A DNA stretch of 8,781 nucleotides, taken from assembly GCA_031272565.1 (NCBI GenBank), contig JAISTN010000350.1:1-8781 (forward strand), given 5' to 3'. Under the pieces are notes generated by a model. It did not search any database. It was not told the DNA's origin and saw only the letters and a program-made list of their open reading frames with translations. Made by a program: the position numbers and the translations under genes. The number at the start of each line of letters is the position of its first letter. The first letter of the stretch is position 1. The DNA comes from Bifidobacteriaceae bacterium. Lineage in GTDB: Bacteria > Actinomycetota > Actinomycetes > Actinomycetales > WQXJ01. This document shows positions 7,202 to 8,781 of the stretch, piece after piece.

Positions 7202-7900
7202 TCAAACGGCAACATAGATGTGACGCGCCAGGTCGGCATCAAGCCCCAGGGCCTCGGCGCTACCCGGCACGGTGAGGACAAAGCCCGGACCGCCCACGTT
7301 GACCGACACCGCCGCACCCGGCTTCACCCCAGCGGCCGCAAACCGTTCCAGCCGCCCGATGTCGGTCTGCAACACCTCGCCCAAACGCACCACCCGGAAC
7401 GGGCCCGGTTGGCCTGCCGCGACGACATCGGGCAACGACGCCACCCCGTCCAAGAAGGCCTCCTGGCCGGCCGGGACGGTGTCACCCAACTCGGCCAGGC
7501 CGGGAATCGGGTTGCCGTACGGTGACAGGTGGGGGTGGTCCAGAATCTCCACCAGGCGTTGTTCAACGGCCTCGCTCATGACGTGTTCCCAACGGCAGGC
7601 CTCGTCGTGGACCTGGGCCCAGTCCAGGCCAATCACGTCCAGCAGCAGGCGTTCCGCCAGGCGATGTTTGCGCATCACCCGGGTGGCACGCACCCGGCCC
7701 AAGCCGGTTAGGCGCAGGTGGCGGTCTTCTTCCACCACCACCAGGCCGTCGCGTTCCATCCGGGCCACGGTTTGGGAAACAGTAGGACCGGAATGGCCAA
7801 TCCGTTCCGCGATGCGGGCGCGCAGCGGCGTCAAGCCTTCTTCTTCCAACTCAAGGATGGTGCGCAGGTACATCTCGGTGGTGGCGAGCAGATCGGTCAC
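7202..7900 (-). CDS. dtxR: DtxR/IdeR iron-dependent transcriptional repressor
   Basis: This cytosolic regulator binds Fe(II) and then represses iron-uptake and siderophore genes. At 232 residues it is close to DtxR (226) and colinear with it. The winged-helix DNA-binding domain (1-73) has the recognition segment SGPTVSQTVARMERDGLVVV at 37-56, as in DtxR. The dimerisation and metal domain (74-140) has every site residue at DtxR numbering: Met10, Cys102, Glu105 and His106, plus His79, Glu83 and His98. The SH3-like third domain (about 165-232) keeps Glu175 and Gln178, which correspond to DtxR Glu170 and Gln173. Cys102 favours iron over manganese (MntR type). The start is GTG, backed by AAGGAGG 10 nt upstream. 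The gene follows the MFS exporter gene on the same strand and converges on yajQ with a 3-nt gap. Confidence 0.97.
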   Translation of the reverse strand: MTDLLATTEMYLRTILELEEEGLTPLRARIAERIGHSGPTVSQTVARMERDGLVVVEEDRHLRLTGLGRVRATRVMRKHRLAERLLLDVIGLDWAQVHDEACRWEHVMSEAVEQRLVEILDHPHLSPYGNPIPGLAELGDTVPAGQEAFLDGVASLPDVVAAGQPGPFRVVRLGEVLQTDIGRLERFAAAGVKPGAAVSVNVGGPGFVLTVPGSAEALGLDADLARHIYVAV

Positions 7901-7910
7901 GCCGCCGCTC

Positions 7911-7917
7911 CCTCCTT
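7911..7917 (-). promoter_or_regulatory. Ribosome binding site of dtxR
   Basis: AAGGAGG on the minus strand, 10 nt before the GTG start. It is a full anti-SD match and decides the GTG start, which also agrees with the N-terminus of DtxR homologues (MxDLxxTTEMYLRT). Confidence 0.75.
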
Positions 7918-7984
7918 CAGTTGGCGCCTGCTACCAGCCTACTTGGTGGGGCCAGTTGACACCCGCGCCCAGCGAGCGCCACCG

Positions 7985-8007
7985 GGCACCAGGCCATGAC
8001 CGGCGCC
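7985..8007 (-). terminator. Possible hairpin after the MFS exporter gene
   Basis: On the minus strand, GGCGCCGG and CTGGTGCC pair as an 8-bp stem with two G-U pairs around a 7-nt loop, 13 nt beyond the exporter's TGA. No T-run follows. It may be a weak terminator or leave the exporter and dtxR co-transcribed. The rest of the 119-nt gap (7901-8019) holds only the dtxR ribosome binding site; I see no DtxR-type operator. Confidence 0.25.
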
Positions 8008-8019
8008 AACGCCGCCCGC

Positions 8020-8781
8020 TCAGGGAACAGGGTGCTGGGAATCGTACTTGAGGAAGGCCGGGTGCCAGCGGCACAGGGCCATCACCGCCACGGTGCAGGC
8101 CAGGCCGCCGGCCAGTACCGCCCAGCCCTCCCCCAGCCATTCGGAGTCGATCCCGGTGATGAACTCGCCCACCCGCGGCCCGCCGGTGACCACCACAATG
8201 AAGACGCCATTGAGGCGGCCGCGCAGTTCGTCCGGGGTGGCCACCTGCAAAATGGTGCCGCGGAAGATGGCGCTGACCGAATCGGCCGCCCCGGCAAAGA
8301 CCAGGGCCAGCCCGCCCAGAATCAGGGCCCACCAGACCACGCCATCGGGCCGGGTCCGGCCGGCCAGCACCAGCACCAGGCCAAACGCGGCCACGCCCAC
8401 ACCCCACAACGCGACCGAGATCACCACCGCGCGGCCCTGTCGGCGCACCCGGCCCAACGGACCGCTCAGAATCGACGCCCCGGTGGTGCCAACGGCGATG
8501 GCCGCGGCCAGCACACCAACGGTGGTGTCGCCGCCCCCCAGAATAATCAGGGCAATGGCCGGGAAGGCCGAGCGGGGCAAGGCCAGGATCATGGCGCAGA
8601 AGTCGGTCAGGAAGGTCATCAGCACGTTGCGCCGCGTGCCCAGGAACTTCAGGCCTTGAATGACCGAACGCCAGCCCTTGACCTCATCCTGGGCCGTGTG
8701 GCCGTCCTGGTCCAAGGGCGGCATCGGCGGCAAGCGCAACAGGGCGTAGAGGGCCGCCGTGAAGGTGACCACATCGATCAC
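8020..8781 (-). CDS. MFS transporter, EntS-like (MFS_3) exporter, 3' part only
   Basis: This is the C-terminal 253 residues of an inner-membrane exporter; the 5' end lies beyond the right edge, and the GTG at the edge is an interior codon in a membrane helix. Visible features, numbered from the edge: end of a helix then LRLPPMPP (15-22), a cytoplasmic loop to about 52, helices at about 54-81, 86-107, 118-140, 148-166 and 190-210, and a last helix at about 220-237. A motif-A-like GPLGRVRRQGRAV (107-119) lies between two helices, and ATPDELRGRLNGVFIVVVTGG (181-201) is typical of EntS and MFS_3 proteins of actinobacteria. EntS exports the siderophore enterobactin, but this family also includes drug and unknown exporters, so the substrate is open. 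Adjacency to dtxR fits, but does not prove, an iron link. The stop is TGA. Confidence 0.9.
   Translation of the reverse strand: MIDVVTFTAALYALLRLPPMPPLDQDGHTAQDEVKGWRSVIQGLKFLGTRRNVLMTFLTDFCAMILALPRSAFPAIALIILGGGDTTVGVLAAAIAVGTTGASILSGPLGRVRRQGRAVVISVALWGVGVAAFGLVLVLAGRTRPDGVVWWALILGGLALVFAGAADSVSAIFRGTILQVATPDELRGRLNGVFIVVVTGGPRVGEFITGIDSEWLGEGWAVLAGGLACTVAVMALCRWHPAFLKYDSQHPVP

Noticed and set aside
7956..7961. A perfect TTGACA on the plus strand in the exporter/dtxR gap
   Set aside because: No -10 box lies 16-18 nt downstream, and the only gene in that direction would be antisense to the exporter.
7272..8051. A 259-codon plus-strand frame across dtxR
   Set aside because: It is antisense to dtxR, whose identity is certain residue by residue.
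1..8781. CRISPR arrays, insertion sequences, tandem DNA repeats, origins, riboswitches
   Set aside because: I saw no regularly spaced repeats, transposase motifs, DnaA-box clusters or known riboswitch cores on reading both strands; a computed search could still find weak ones.

Overview
The window is GC-rich and its genes resemble those of high-GC Gram-positive bacteria. The iron regulator is very close, motif by motif, to the DtxR/IdeR of corynebacteria and mycobacteria, the YajQ-family gene has the mycobacterial style of sequence, and one gene codes for a very large wall-anchored surface protein. An actinobacterium (Actinomycetota) is therefore likely. The sequence does not let me name a genus.

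Layout, left to right. (1) tRNA-Thr(GGU) on the minus strand at 2-77, with its own promoter-like elements at 90-118. (2) A short non-coding stretch (78-289) with two GC-rich hairpins. (3) One 6.1-kb minus-strand gene (290-6361) for a 2023-residue secreted protein with a signal peptide, many cysteine pairs, DUF11/isopeptide-type domains, a proline-rich stalk and a C-terminal sorting signal with an unusual LGVTG core. (4) A terminator hairpin and tRNA-Tyr(GUA) on the minus strand. (5) A short divergent intergenic region. (6) A plus-strand yajQ gene interrupted by one in-frame TAG (7001-7003), with otherwise intact reading frame to the natural end at 7198. (7) A convergent minus-strand dtxR/ideR gene (7202-7900), whose stop lies only 3 bases from the yajQ stop. 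(8) The C-terminal 253 residues of an EntS-like MFS exporter on the minus strand, running off the right edge.

Functionally, the tRNA genes, yajQ and dtxR look like chromosomal housekeeping genes. The giant surface protein sits between two tRNA genes as a single self-contained unit and looks like an accessory insertion. The MFS gene lies just upstream of dtxR on the same strand; an iron or siderophore link is possible but no DtxR operator is visible in the window. I did not find a convincing new multi-gene system. The points most worth a second look are the nonsense codon in yajQ, the sorting signal and cysteine-pair architecture of the giant protein, and a G-quadruplex motif just inside its 5' end.
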